Counted from the stretch's first letter, positions 1 to 11,742 are shown. The stretch: 64,000 nucleotides of DNA from Tubiluchus corallicola (GCA_030141605.1 JAQGDQ010000271.1:60001-124000), one strand, 5' to 3'. Numbers and translations are program-made. The notes: generated by a model from the letters alone, not told the origin.

Positions 1-224
1 ACAGGACACTACTTCACTGTACGTAGGCATTTCAGAATAAAATCTTAAAACTAAATTTCAAGTTTTTTTTGGTTTCTTCAAACCAATAATAATAACAACA
101 ACAACCTTATACAAGGTGAATTAATTTGCATTAAATTAAGCTCGGTCAGTATGTACAGTATTTGCAAAAAAACACAGCGCATATTGTCTCATAATAACAA
201 AAGAGATTAGAAAATCGTTCTTAC

Positions 225-343
225 TGATAAAGTAACAGTTCGATAATACTGTACGAAGACAGTACACATGCGCTGCTGCTCCTCAAAATATGAGCATGTT
301 CCAGATGAGGGCCTGAACAGCTCCCCGGGTCGAAGGTTTTTTG
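225..343 (-). CDS. LTD-like gene, exon 5; gene continues off the left edge
   Basis: A strong acceptor (TTTTTTCTTTAG) and donor GTAAGA at 224. It encodes 39 whole codons with KNLRPGELFRPSSGTC. Phase 1 in, 0 out; the next exon lies outside the window. Confidence 0.45.
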
Positions 344-2629
344 CTAAAGAAAAAATTTGAAAACATAAACAGTCAAAGAAAAATGTCTTCATGCAGTCTG
401 CTGTTATATTTCTTGAATTTTACAATTTTTATTGCTCTCTTAACCAAAAAGGTTCCTCAATGCTTCACAAGACAGGTTATTAGAGTAGTATGGTTTGCAT
501 CGTCTTCAGTGGTATGACTTCTAGAGTGAGTTTTGGCTATTCGATTTTGGGGAAATAGTCACAGAAAGGGGGACTAACCGTCTACGTTGTCTCAGTAGAC
601 TTATCTTATTGCGAATATTCTTACCATGACGATTTCGCTTTTTTCGGCAGATAATGACATTAAAATCTAAAATTCAAATAGAAATTTAATCGCTAAATGA
701 TAACCACATTGTCAATAAGCCTTTTCATAGTTCCAGTGATTGATGATGATCGTGAAAAGGTCAAAGGTTAAGTGTACCAAGCAACGCATTTGTATACGCT
801 TGACAACGCCTCGCAGCTCATGCTATGGTAATAGTAACAGTTTTAACAGCTAGCTTGAACCTTACCTAGTTCATTTCTTCTTGTGCCCAAGCAAGATCTA
901 GTAATCATTCTACGCACAGACTAGTGCATGATTAACTAACACATTTTTAAAGTCCACGTAAACAACTAACGTTACAGAACAGATGCGACAGACGCCTTTG
1001 CTTTACCCACAGGTCACGTGACGGTTGTAGTTAAGACGCATTGCTGAGCTACACGTAACCTTTGACCTACAGCACTACGCGTGAATATAGGCTATTGAGA
1101 ATCAAAAACATAAACTGACTTTCCAAAACAGCGTTGCAGGTGTTTATTTCTCCAGGACTTGGCTCGTCGATAATGTAAGCATTTGGCCTGAAACATAAAA
1201 CGAGGAAACGTAAAATTCATTGATGAGATTGACAAATTGCAAAAAACTCTGAAACAGGACGGGTTGGGGGCCGCGTAGACCCTCGTGGGGGTTCAAAGGG
1301 GCAAAGCCCCCTTACAGCTAGCAACAAATTGCAGTTTCGTGACTTAAAATATCAATTACCTTGTTTCATGCATAATTTAAAACACCCAACTATCAAGGAT
1401 ACATGATACCTAATTGTCTCAAAAACGCCTAAGTACTGGCCGCTCCTATGCAAAAGTATATAAAAACTGTCTGCAATTGACTCAAATAACTCAGCACAAT
1501 TGATTCTATGTTTTTATACATAGAGATATGCACATGGTTACACTGATGTACGTGATGTAAACAAAGTGACGGCCTGCCAACTAGCGGTCAGATTGTGAAA
1601 TAATGTCCTGGGTCCGTAAACATTTTCTCAACAAATTTACGCGATTTACAAAAATGGCACTACTGGTCTTCCAAAAACTCGGAATTCCGTGTATCCGCGG
1701 AAAATTCTCATCCCTGAAAATTACTTAATTATCAAATTAGCGAAAGTCCCAAGTAGCAAGCATCTGGTTTTTTCTTTCTATAATTTATAATTTCTATCAC
1801 ACGAACGTCTCAGAAAAGTTAAATTCGTGGCGTTAAAACCCATTTAACACACAGTATAATTCACACGTAAAATGAATCTTAGCAATTTTTACAAATTACT
1901 GTCGTACATCCAGGCAGGGGCGTATCAACTCTTTACGACGCCCTAAGCAGATAGTTCTGCCCCGCCCATCTCTATTGTGAATTTATGATTAATTATGTAA
2001 TAAACAGATTAAACAATTATTACAGCCAGGAATGCAGCCTGGATTTGGACTAGGATCCTTTGCTATTGGGGCTTAAAAGTTCTCGGGTTCAAATCCAACA
2101 TTGATCCCAACTTTTTTAATTTTCTTGTCTTTCAAGTTTGGTATCAAAATTTAACAAATTGTGCAATCATTTTACACACACATAATAAAAACAATCGTTT
2201 TAGCGAACATCCTAATTTCATAACAGGCAACAGCGAGTGAATATGCTACTTCCAATGTTTGATGCTGGAGATAACAGCAGGGGGCGTATCAAGACTTCAC
2301 GACGCCCTAGGGTAGTGTTTTGCGCCGCCCTTCTTTGTGAATTTCTGGTTACCTACGTAATAAGTAGATCAAACAATTGCTTGTGGTGTATTAGAAACAC
2401 AACTTGCTCATTATTAATCGCCTGTATGTGCATGGTACTTATATTCAACCACTCTAAGCAACTGTTTGTTTTGTTGTGATACCTTGCACCTGTTCGTTAA
2501 GAGGTACTTATATAAAAGCTGAGCTCAATAACTGCTTGTGGTGTGTTATAAAATGAATGTGAAATTATAAACATTTTCCGAGGAGAATAAGGATTATTTA
2601 AAGCCGACTTTAAATAAAGATTATTATTG

Positions 2630-2682
<53 letters not shown>

Positions 2683-5600
2683 TATTATTATTATTATTTC
2701 TAAAATGTGACGCCCCTCAAACTTTGATACCCCAGGCTATAGCCTAGTTGACCAAATGGTTAATTTGCCCCTACTTGCAGTGTTGTTAGTTAATTAGCTA
2801 AAGAAAAATTATAATATAATTCGTAGATAATACCTACGATGCCTTTAAATCGTGTCCACATTTTTGAACTGTGCCAACTGCAGCTCCCGAATCTAGTGGA
2901 ATCGTTCGGTAAAATCGCGGCACGTAGAGATACTTCAGCCGTAAGAAAGCACGTGCTACTTTGTCATCTAAACTACGCGAAATGTCGCCCATTACGACAG
3001 TTGCGATATCTTTCGATTCACCCTCAGAATAACCCTGCAAATGTATGCTGTATGGTTAGTTAGTTTAAACATACTTTATTTAGGATTGGATCAGACTTGT
3101 TCGAACAACATGATTTAGGATCCTCACCACAACAGACTTTATACACTATTTACAAAAACATTTACAGTAAGAATAGACTATAACTACAGTCTAGATGCTG
3201 ACTAGAATCAGATAAGCTATCAGATAGAAACTACTGGAAGCGTTTAGTACGTATTATAAGGTCATGTATACATTGGAATATTTTACAGTTAGCAACATAG
3301 TTAAATTAATCTTTTCCGAATAATAACAACTTCAACAGATCATTAGTTCCTAAGGCAGCTATATTAAGGTTTTCGGGCAGAAGAATTTCATTTAATTTAT
3401 CAAACATAACAACCCTAGCTAGTTGATGCAATGGGCAGTGCAACAAAAAGTGTTCAACTCTTCTCATGCGTGTATGATGCGCTGATATTTGAGGTTTACC
3501 AAATGAAAAATGCTTCTTACGCAACGAAAAACTTAAATGAGATTTGAGCTCTTGTTTGAATTGTGAAATGGATGTAATTTCACGAATGTTCTGTGGTAAG
3601 TTGTTCCACATGTTAATGGTCGATATGAAAAACGATTTTTCACAGCTAACAGAACGGCAATTAAAATTTCTGTATTTAGTACCACTGTGTATATAATAGG
3701 GGGTAACTTTGTTTATGGTTAAGGGTCTATTTAGATGTTCCGTGTCCGAGTTCTCTTAAATATGTCGTTTTAGTTTGCTATACTTTTTTAATTTACCACC
3801 TAACTCAACTTCATTCATTTGCAGCTGCCGACACGTATTTCTTAGTTTACTTAAAGGAAGACAGGATGATTTTTCCTATACTGTCCCATTTTCAACTCCG
3901 ATATTTCAGTATACATTTTAACACAATTAATACTACAAAAGCATTTCTGATAATTAAATAAGAGATTAAAATCTTAATTAACAGCAGGCGAGCTCAACTA
4001 TTGATGACATCACAAACTAACATAACCTTCAACAGCAAAAACATTCCACGAGGGTGTTACACGTGTTTGCGAAAGCGAAAATTGAAGTACAGTGCTACTG
4101 TAAGATATTCAGTGTGTTGTATTAAAACTAGGCAAGTTTCAAGATAAAAATATATAAATTTTAAATTTCCCAGTGTGCTCACGCATGGATCTGTCAAACG
4201 TGTGTAGTTCATCACAAACAAACATATCTGAACTCAGAGGTACAGCACCTGTTTTTGTGCAATTCGTCTTCGAAATGCAGGCGCTAGTGCCCGTCTAACT
4301 AGAGAATGGCGAAATGCATGTAACAGTGAAGAATTAGTGGTGCGAACGGGAAATTGTGCTTGTGTGGTATAATTCTTTTACGTAAGTAATTTTTGAAAAA
4401 ATAGCAGGCTTCCTTTCAATATTTGAAAGAGTAAGTTGTTTTGACCTGCAGTTTAAGATTGGGTTTTGCTTTAACTCGCAATTTTTACATTCCAGAATGG
4501 GGGATGCCAGGTACTTCATCGCATTGTTGTTCTTGTTTTTGTGAATTTGCCAATTCAACTATGACAGCACGCGTATTTTCAGACTATGGCTTTCTGAGAT
4601 CTTATAGGTCACTGCCTCACTGGAGCACGATTCTGTTCTTTTTTTAAAATGTAATATTGAAATGCACTACGGCCAAATCACGTTGAAAATATAGGTTCTC
4701 TTCTGATCACCGAAGTTAAGCAACGTAGAGCCTGGTTAGTACTTGGATGGGTGACCGTCTACGAATACCAGGTGCTCTAGGCTTGCGGGATGCCCACACT
4801 GTGTCTTGACACTAGGCGGAGGAGCTGCACAAGCAGCCAACGGCTAGAGTGCGGAGAAGGTCAAGTGACCCAATGGCCATGTGTAGAGGAGTAAACCTTC
4901 CAAATCAGGAGTGGAGCCCCGAAGGTGGACCAGTGCAGCATGCTCACTGACTCCGGCAGCTCCTGCAGCCAACCTGGTGCCAAATGTATCGCTCCACTTT
5001 CCTTTGGACTACACCAGGGAGGAAGAGAGGGGTTCCTGTTGTCTGGACAACTCAGGATCTCCACACCTTGTCCAGGCGTGCGCCCTGGAGACGTTCAAGG
5101 ATCGGACTGCTCAGCCACAGTCGACGCTGCAGCTCCATCAATGTGATCAATAACTGACTCTCTTGGCGCACACTCCATTGTCTTCTGAGACAGACGGATG
5201 CCAACCAATATCGAAATGCCATTTGTTTCTACCAGTCAATCCTGCAAGTATTCTCTGAGTACGGGTGTCACAGCCTGGCGGCTGCCAATCAAACTAAAAT
5301 TAATATCCGGTTTGCACAGGCTCAAAACGTCGGTGAAGTCCTTTAATGACTTATTACTGGGTCATTACTGCCTTACTGTCTAGCTCTTTTCTTTTCGATC
5401 GTACTTAAGAATCCACTGATGTTTTTACAATGTCAGAAGCAGTGTCTGATAATATTATTTTCATCTATGAAATATAGTGCATTCAAGTAAGTGTGAACAA
5501 ACCAATGCTTCTGTGAGTACCCCAGTTTCTCCATTACCAGCGTGCCTCTTGACTTGCCCACATGTAAATACAGCGAGAGTCGCACATGCGCAGTGTCGTT

Positions 5601-6992
5601 CTGTACGGCACGTGACTTCCGCTTTCTTTTCCGATTTTTCGTTTTTCGCAAGATGTCTGTGCGGCGCTAAATTTGAAGTGTTTCAATGCTAACCAAAGCG
5701 AAACGTGCAAGTTTATAAAAGAAATAAATCCGCTTTTTTGTATCACGCTAGTCAATAGTGACTTTTGACAGCAAATTTACCACCAATTTTGACAGCATTT
5801 GACAGAATTTTGACAGCAAACTTGACACCAGGGTGGCCGTGGACGTTTAAACTGAACTGCCCTGATTTCGCTTCATATTTTTAATATCTTACCTTATTTC
5901 GCCCTTTCGTCTTGTGTCTCATTACAACTGACTTCACATAGCTTTTGACACGAGCCCGCATTTTTACAAACTAAAGGATAAGCTTACCTCACGAAATTTA
6001 AATCTTGAAAATTGCGCATCCACAATTATCGTTCTGATTTCGTCGTTTTTCGGAGTATTTACCAACTTCCACCAGCCCTTTTTCCAAGCAGCTTTAATAT
6101 TTGCCAAAGCTGGAGCTATGCAGTAGCAATAACCTACTCCCCATGACTTATAGGAGGCAGTCTTGTAAAACAAAGCCTGGTAGCTTCCACGGTAGATTTC
6201 CAAACTGTAAATATTAAAACCTACATGTATTTATATTAAAGGAGAAGAAAAGGGCTGCTTGAAGTAGGTTTCAGAAAAATCGCCTTAAAAAATTATCTTA
6301 CTTTATAGGAATTTTATGCGTATGTCGTACTCACACTGAAAGGAATTTTAGTTTGTTTTCATTTTAAATCTCCCACAATACTGTTCCGAAGTCGCCGTCA
6401 CTAAAACACGTAAATCAAGGGAAGAAAAGGCAATGTTAAATTATGTCTCAAAAGACTTTCCGTGCAAATCTATATTACTTAGATTTTCGCTTACCTGCTA
6501 GAAAGACTTATGTAACTAGAAAAGAAATTTATTAATTATTTACCACTTGGTAAAATGGTTTTCACCAATTGGTAAAATGTCGCTGATTCACCCTCCAGGG
6601 TGCACCACTCACTAACCAAAAACGTATTTTAATCTTATTGACAAGATGCAGTAATTTTAAATTTTATTTAGCTAGTGACTTGTGCGCTACGAATGCTCTG
6701 ATTATTTTTTCAAACTTTACAAAATGTTATCTAAACTTGTTTCAAATGACCTGTCGTGAAAATGGCTGCGTCTAACGGTCATCGCGGGAGTTTAAATTTA
6801 CATGTTTTATACAGCGTGACTGCCGATTGAAGTCCTGCTTGCAAAAAGGCAGTATGTAAGTGATATAAACTTTCAAAACGAATTTTTTAAGCTTTATGTT
6901 TATGAAGGGTTTTCTTGTGATTTAAGAACTATATATATATATATATAGATATATAGATAGATAGATATATAGTTAGATAGATAGATAGATAA

Positions 6993-7023
<31 letters not shown>

Positions 7024-7787
7024 CACAATACAGAGATGGATGTAGATAATTAGTAACAATAGAAACATATACAAAAATAATAGAATATATACAGAATTTT
7101 AAATTAGTTAGTTACTAAATGTGAAAGCATTTCATTCAATTCATTTCGAGTGAAACCTTCAATAATTAACTCCTGTTGATAAGAGCAGTAGATTTCATAA
7201 CTCAGTTTTTCTTCTACGGTATAATTTAAAGTAATTTCTTTACTTTCGGAAAAAGTTCTATGCTCTCCTAGTGTTGTTATACTAGGAAACAGGTTTTACT
7301 GACTGTTCAGTGCAGCAGTTTTGCTACTCGTGTTTTCTGTAGTTCAATAAACACTTTTCTGTTGTGTGAAATGCAAATATTTATTAGTGTATAGATTTTT
7401 GGTTCCTATCCATACTTCTCTGTGTCCAAACTCAATCATAACAAAGTTATTGAACAACAACTTCAAAAATGACTATCACAGAAATAAAGTTACCAATAAA
7501 ATAAATATTAGTTCTTCTATGCAAACAACTGAGTAGTAATTATGCAAAGTACAAGCCGGTCATTTTAGAGGTGGCATTTGAACTTACGAAAACTTAACAT
7601 GGAGAGTTCCACTCTTCGGATATCTGTGTAAGCATAATTCAATAAACTGATCAGACTGGCTGTGTATATCAAATTCGGAAATGACAAGTCTAGGAGTTAC
7701 TTTGCTGAAATCATAAGTCTCTGCAAACGGCTTTGACATCAACACGACGAACAGGAAAAACCCTGAAATATTATAATTCGTTATCAT
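225..7787 (-). CDS. Secreted lamin-tail-domain-like protein, 5 exons, 3' end beyond left edge
   Basis: Five minus-strand exons join in one reading frame: 7588-7787, 5988-6204, 2838-3034, 1120-1187 and 225-343, giving 267 codons with no stop before the left edge. Every junction has GT/AG ends and matching phase (2, 0, 2, 1, then 0 at the last donor). The N-terminus has a hydrophobic stretch (about residues 8-22, GFFLFVVLM) that looks like a signal peptide. It is followed by RLVISEFDIHSQSDQFIEL (about residues 34-52), which resembles the opening strand of lamin-tail-domain-like extracellular proteins. The fourth exon encodes DEPSPGEINTC, like the proline-rich end of such domains. Cysteines in later exons suit an extracellular protein. 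The family call is by eye and tentative. The gene itself is better supported, because five short exons agree in phase. The ATG could be wrong: an internal acceptor (ATTTCAG) lies just after it, so an upstream first exon is possible. Introns contain a 5S-SINE, MITEs and a retrotransposon scrap. Confidence 0.55.
344..1119 (-). other. Intron 4 of LTD-like gene
   Basis: Unique sequence plus one dispersed repeat (729-1085) that recurs at 52.66-53.0 kb. I see no other exon in it. Confidence 0.4.
729..1085 (+). repeat. Dispersed repeat R1, copy 1
   Basis: Starts AGTTCCAGTGATTGATG and continues through GGTCAAAGGTTAAGTGTACC and CACGTGACG to a GCGTG-rich end. It aligns nearly throughout, with small gaps, to 52656-53005 in the same orientation. 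Ends and superfamily are not clear. Confidence 0.6.
1120..1187 (-). CDS. LTD-like gene, exon 4 (DEPSPGEINTC)
   Basis: A 68-bp exon after acceptor TATGTTTCAG, with donor GTCAGT at 1119. It encodes 22 whole codons with the DEPSPGEINTC motif. Too short to show up as a long open frame. Confidence 0.45.
1916..2740 (+). mobile_element. hAT-like MITE family R2, fragmentary copies
   Basis: A short 5' fragment (from 1918, CAGGGGCGTATCAA) is followed by a longer copy (about 2281-2740). Related copies lie at 7870-8320 (+) and 17621-18000 (-). The ends, CAGGGGCG and CGCCCCTG, resemble hAT termini, but I could not find a clean 8-bp duplication. The second copy is interrupted at about 2590 by a SINE-type tail and a (TTA)n tract. 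Confidence 0.45.
2596..2700 (+). repeat. SINE-type 3' tail and (TTA)n tract
   Basis: GCCGACTTTAAATAAAGATT leads into a pure TTA run. The same tail ends the tRNA-derived SINE at 13995, so this is probably a severely 5'-truncated SINE insertion. Confidence 0.6.
2838..3034 (-). CDS. LTD-like gene, exon 3
   Basis: The acceptor ATTTGCAG ends at 3035 and the donor GTAGGT begins at 2837, one base before an in-frame TAG would be completed. Phase 0 in and 2 out, exactly what its neighbours need. Confidence 0.5.
3306..3740 (-). pseudogene. Non-LTR retrotransposon RT C-terminal remnant
   Basis: The translation reads CEKSFFISTINMWNNLP, then a Lys/Leu-rich stretch, then EHFLLHCPLHQLAR. The pattern W-N-x-L-P ... 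F-K-x-x-L-K-x-H-L is usual just after the reverse transcriptase domain of jockey/CR1-type LINEs. Only the last ~140 residues remain; the catalytic part is absent. It lies in intron 2 of the LTD-like gene, on the same strand. Confidence 0.6.
3855..4470 (+). mobile_element. TTAA MITE family A, full copy
   Basis: Flanked by TTAA (3851-3854 and 4471-4474). Left end AGGAAGACAGGATGA; right end, reversed, AGCAAAACCCAATC. Other copies: 28529-29132 (-), 34802-35130 (partial), 40313-40927 (-), 59226-59433 (partial). Confidence 0.65.
4664..5206 (+). mobile_element. 5S rRNA-derived SINE (SINE3-type), full length
   Basis: The first ~121 bp (4664-4784) are a close match to eukaryotic 5S rRNA, including the internal control region (GATCACCGAAGTTAAGCAAC and TACTTGGATGGGTGACCG). 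A ~420-bp body unrelated to 5S follows and ends ...AGACGGATGCCAACC. The same body, without the 5S head, occurs twice on the minus strand at 30806-31110 and 31700-32125, with an (AAC)n-like tail. A body that recurs elsewhere shows this is a SINE rather than a 5S gene unit. The internal pol III promoter looks intact. Confidence 0.8.
5207..5987. other. Intron sequence, no gene recognised
   Basis: Part of intron 2 of the LTD-like gene. Contains short repeated TTTGACAGCA units around 5765-5835; otherwise nothing recognised. Confidence 0.4.
5988..6204 (-). CDS. LTD-like gene, exon 2
   Basis: The acceptor TTTACAG ends at 6205, and the donor GTAAGC begins at 5987. It encodes 72 whole codons rich in Trp, Tyr and Lys. 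Phase 2 in, phase 0 out. Confidence 0.55.
6240..6921 (+). mobile_element. TTAA MITE family B, copy 1
   Basis: Flanked by TTAA on both sides (6236-6239, 6922-6925). Left end AGGAGAAGAAAAGGG; reversed right end ATCACAAGAAAACCC. Two more copies: 44359-45017 and 47173-47810. It sits in intron 1 of the LTD-like gene. Confidence 0.7.
6930..7022 (+). repeat. (TA)n / (TAGA)n microsatellite
   Basis: An imperfect ATAT then ATAGATAG tract directly after MITE family B. Confidence 0.85.
7588..7787 (-). CDS. LTD-like gene, exon 1 (signal peptide, first LTD strand)
   Basis: ATG at 7787-7785, then a hydrophobic leader and the ISEFD...FIEL motif. It ends in phase 2 at a consensus GTAAGT donor (7587-7582). 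Without splicing the frame stops at 7584-7586. Confidence 0.55.
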
Positions 7788-7869
7788 TATTAGTTTAGTA
7801 TTAACTTTATTTATTTACAGTGGATTTACAAAACAGACTGCGTCAGATACAGGTATCTCCACGGTACAA

Positions 7870-8320
7870 GTCAGCGGGGCGAATCAAGACAATTCTGGGG
7901 TGATAGTTCTATCCCACCCATCTCTATTGTGAATTTATGGTTGTTTATGTAACGAGCAGATTAAATAATTACTTGTGGTGTATTAGAAGCAGTATTAACC
8001 TAGTTTCTAGGTGAACATTCTTAATTACATGTGTTTGAATAGCACTTATATTCAAGCACGTTGCGCAACTGCTTGTTGTGTAATACCTTGCACTTGTGCG
8101 TTATGTGGCACTTATGTAAATTGCTCGATACCTGTCTGTGGTGTGTCATAAAATGTGCCATTTACATGAATATGAAAGTATACACATTTTCAGAAGAGAA
8201 TAAGAATTGTTATTAAAATGTGACGCTTTCAAACTGGAGCTCTAGACTATAGCCTAGTCAGCCTATTGGTTAAAACGCCCCTGCAAGTGCTGAGTGTAGA
8301 GTGCTAATAAAACAATAATG
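7870..8320 (+). mobile_element. hAT-like MITE family R2, copy
   Basis: From CAGCGGGGCGAATCAA to AAAACGCCCCTG. It aligns through most of its length with 2281-2740 and, inverted, with 17621-18000. It begins 83 bp upstream of the presumed start of the LTD-like gene. Confidence 0.5.
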
Positions 8321-8569
8321 GATGGACATCACAACTAATATCACACTCGATTAGGTAAAACAATTACTCAGTTAAAATCAGCAGGTGGTGATTAAACTTA
8401 CAACATTTCTTGGTAGGTTAATCAAAAGGTTGGTTAAGCTGGCTGGTTTATTATTATTACATCACCGTTACATTATTACACCAGAATCTAATTAGGTTAA
8501 AAGGATTATTCTGATACTTTCTGTCGGATCTCCTAAAATTTTATCTTCATCAGCTTCAAGCTTAGTCAC

Positions 8570-8730
8570 CTGTGCAACTAAAGTTCCTGCCATGTTACTA
8601 AATGAAGAATGGCCACAAAATTTAATATGAAACTTTCTCAACAGATCATTAGAATTACCTCTTTGTAGAACAGCAGGTTGAATTGGAGGTTTGCAGCACT
8701 TCTCAGTTTTAAAAGTAAACGCACATGGTG
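8570..8730 (-). other. Candidate coding exon, unassigned
   Basis: Open minus-strand segment with a good acceptor (TTTCTTTCTGGCAG) and donor (ACAG/GTGACT); 2 + 53 codons, phase 1 in and 0 out. It encodes KTEKCCKPPIQPAVLQ and later KFCGHSSFSNMAGTL. No family recognised. It could belong to another gene or be an upstream exon of the LTD-like gene, but its outgoing phase does not fit that gene directly. Chance remains likely for a segment this short. Confidence 0.25.
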
Positions 8731-8784
8731 CTGCCAGAAAGAAAAATACTGCAAAGTAAATTCCAAAATTTTGCCTACATAAAA

Positions 8785-9020
8785 AACCCAGAGGGTAATT
8801 AGTTACCCCACATCAGGTCTACAGTATCTGGCACTCGTGCTTTGTAAAAAAAGCATGAATAATACTTTTCAACAAAACCAAGTTACGGTTGTATAACAAA
8901 TCGAAAAACATTTAATCATTACTAGTTTAAAAATTTTTCATTGTGTGTATCGATATAAAAAAATGTGAGCAAACACTCTTGGGGTTAATTTTTTACCCCA
9001 CTTTGGTCGGTTAAGGGTTG
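8785..9020. mobile_element. Possible piggyBac-like MITE fragment
   Basis: Bounded by GGGTAATTAGTTACCCC on the left and GGGGTTAATTTTTTACCCC ... TTAAGGGTT on the right. The same palindromic motif and AACCCTTA-type end are seen in the element at 55591. Ends are degraded. Confidence 0.35.
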
Positions 9021-9379
9021 ATCACACAGAATGGACAGAGACAGCTTAGGCATGTATGAACACTCTAAATCGAGGTAAATGACAGGGCAACATGATAGAA
9101 ACCACCCAAGAATTTTCCCTTCAGTCGCCCATCCTTTACTAACTAGACTTAGCATTCTTTAACTTCGTTCGCTAAACTTGTACATCCTGTGAAAACTGTG
9201 ACCACTCAACTATTCCCTCATCCAAAATGTTACACTGAGTGTTTGCAATGGGAGTATTTTTGACATAGTTTTCTTAGATAGTTTACATAATTATTGTTGA
9301 ATCAATTATCAATTTTAGTCAATTTGAAAATAAACGGTGAAAAACTTTCATTATAACTTTTCTTAGAAATGTTATCCTA

Positions 9380-9567
9380 GTGACGCAAATACAAATAGAA
9401 ATACAAATTACAAAAATACAAATACAAAACAATACATTATATGTATTACAAAAATTTGTATGTTTTGACGTGCCTGCAAGTCAATACAAAATACAGAAAT
9501 ACAATATGCAAAACAATACACAATGCACATTACAAAATTGTGTATGTTTTGACGTGCCTGCAAGTAA
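9380..9567 (+). repeat. Two-copy tandem repeat
   Basis: Two ~85-bp units each end with TGTATGTTTTGACGTGCCTG. A-rich; no coding evidence. Confidence 0.7.
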
Positions 9568-11546
9568 CTGGTTACAACCTTAACGATGTTACAAAAATCC
9601 AACAAGTTCGACTACCAATCAGACCCCAACAGTCTCTATGAAAATTTGATAGCAATTATGGAAAATATGTGATAGATACGCAACAGAAGAGAGCTTTCTA
9701 AACAAAGAATTCGTCTATTAGCAAGCAGGGACGAACTAAATTTTAATATTCCCTGAAACGTTCACTCCCTTATTTAACTAAAGTTCTCTGGGCGTGGTGT
9801 AGTGGACCTAGATTTTGCGAACTCTACAACATAAAATACAAAAAATGGGCTCCTTATTAAAATAAACCTTCAGTTCGAAAACTCTGAATGTCCGTTAGCT
9901 TGTTTGAATATGACACATAGTAGCAAAAAACATGATGCTTTGACATGAAATGTTTAGCTTTATTTAAAGGTAAAACAGACAAAAGAAAGTAAACAAAAAT
10001 AAGAAAAATGTCGATATGTGTATTTATAACCATTATGCATAACTTTGTAAGGTAAACTGCTAGGTAAATTGGCGTATTGACAGTTTTAATGAAATATGAA
10101 TACCTTATCCAAGAATACATTACCCAAAGAATCAACAAGCTAGATGGTAACTATTTGTAAACGGTCCTAGAGCTCTCAAATGCTTTTTGAAACTGTCAAC
10201 TGATGAAGGACTGATGGTTGATGATGAAAGATGATACCATGGTTGAATTACGCGATGCCCAAAGAAGTGTAATCTGATGTTGGTTCTAACTTAATCTCAT
10301 GATCACGAAGAACTGTATGTAGCGGTATGTAGCTACCTGCGTGCAACTTTTATTATAATATGAAGACGATGTGCACATATGTTTTGCTTTTATGTTGCTT
10401 TATGATTGATTGACAGATTTTCAATATTGTATAACAATGTAACACAAGAGAAAATGGAGAAGCCACACAGGCGAAGCACTTATATGTGGTTCTCTGTTAG
10501 CAAGTTACGATCAAATTTACAAACGTTGCAACAAGCTTTTTCCTTTTCTAACAATGATGTAAAATCATTAACATTAGAGGCATTAACTGTGTCGTCATAA
10601 GTTAAAGAATTTCAACTATCTACGATTCTTAGAATTTGCAAGCAAAAAATTGAGTTCAGTCTACGGTAGTTTTTATATAATTTAAAGTTATGTACCCTAA
10701 GCCCAAAATAGGGTACGTACATAAAAAAAGTCATGAAATACGATTATTACAAATTTTGTAGGTCAAAAATTAACCCTCTTATTCCTAATGGCTGTAACTT
10801 AAGAATATGTAGTCTATGAACGTAATCTGTACATCTTCTTTTACTTGTTAGATATAAAACTGAAAGTAGTTGCCATAAAAAGCTACTAGGAAAGCAGAAG
10901 TTGTGAAGTAAAGACTCACTGAAATTTTACAATTTTTATCACCTCAAAATAAAAAAATTATGATCATATTGTCTAAGCATAGTTCTCGTGAAGTGAACTT
11001 ACAACATTTCTCTACAGCATTTGAACAGCTAATCCAAGTTCTTGTGATGCTTTTTCCGTCATGACCGAACGTCATATTTTCCACATTTCAAAAAATCTGT
11101 GTGCGCTCTTGTCCATACACACATTGTTTTCGTTGTTAGTTTACGGCATCATAATAACGAAGGTACGATGGTAGTTGTTGTTTCGGCTTGTATTACACAA
11201 AGAAATTATTGACAACCATGTTACCTTACAACTTTTTAATTCATCACGCTACACAATGACAAACGAGATCTGTAATTTTAACGAAGCTTGTTACAGTTCA
11301 TTCATTTCAGTATCTAGCCAAATGTACAGTAGTTTTTCAAGTGACGCACGCCGCCTACAAAAATTTGCATTGTTGTAAAAACAATGGTTTCTCTCTTCGT
11401 TAATTCATGCTCGTACGGGATGTATAAAATTTCGGGTAGCATGAGCAGTTAGACTTCCACATATATAACTTACACGAGAGTTGCTTTCCCAACAAAATGC
11501 CTCTGATTTAGAAGAATGTTTTTTCTTTACGTAAATGAAAAAGAAG
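9568..11546. other. No gene recognised
   Basis: AT-rich sequence with only short open frames and no domain or splice logic I could support. Confidence 0.4.
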
Positions 11547-11554
11547 TTTGTCAG

Positions 11555-11644
11555 CAGGCCCTATTTCAAGGGGGAAAGTGGGGATACTTCCCCGGGGCGT
11601 CACCCTCCAGGGGGTAACTTTTTTTGCTTTATGCGAACATACTG

Positions 11645-11742
<98 letters not shown>

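Noticed and set aside
2039-2110. tRNA-like sequence with a GGTTCAAATCC B-box
   Set aside because: I could not form a convincing acceptor stem or A-box; probably part of a decayed SINE or repeat R2.
4664-4784. Functional 5S rRNA gene
   Set aside because: It has changes in stem regions, is fused to a body that recurs without the 5S part, and lacks tandem 5S neighbours; better explained as a SINE head.
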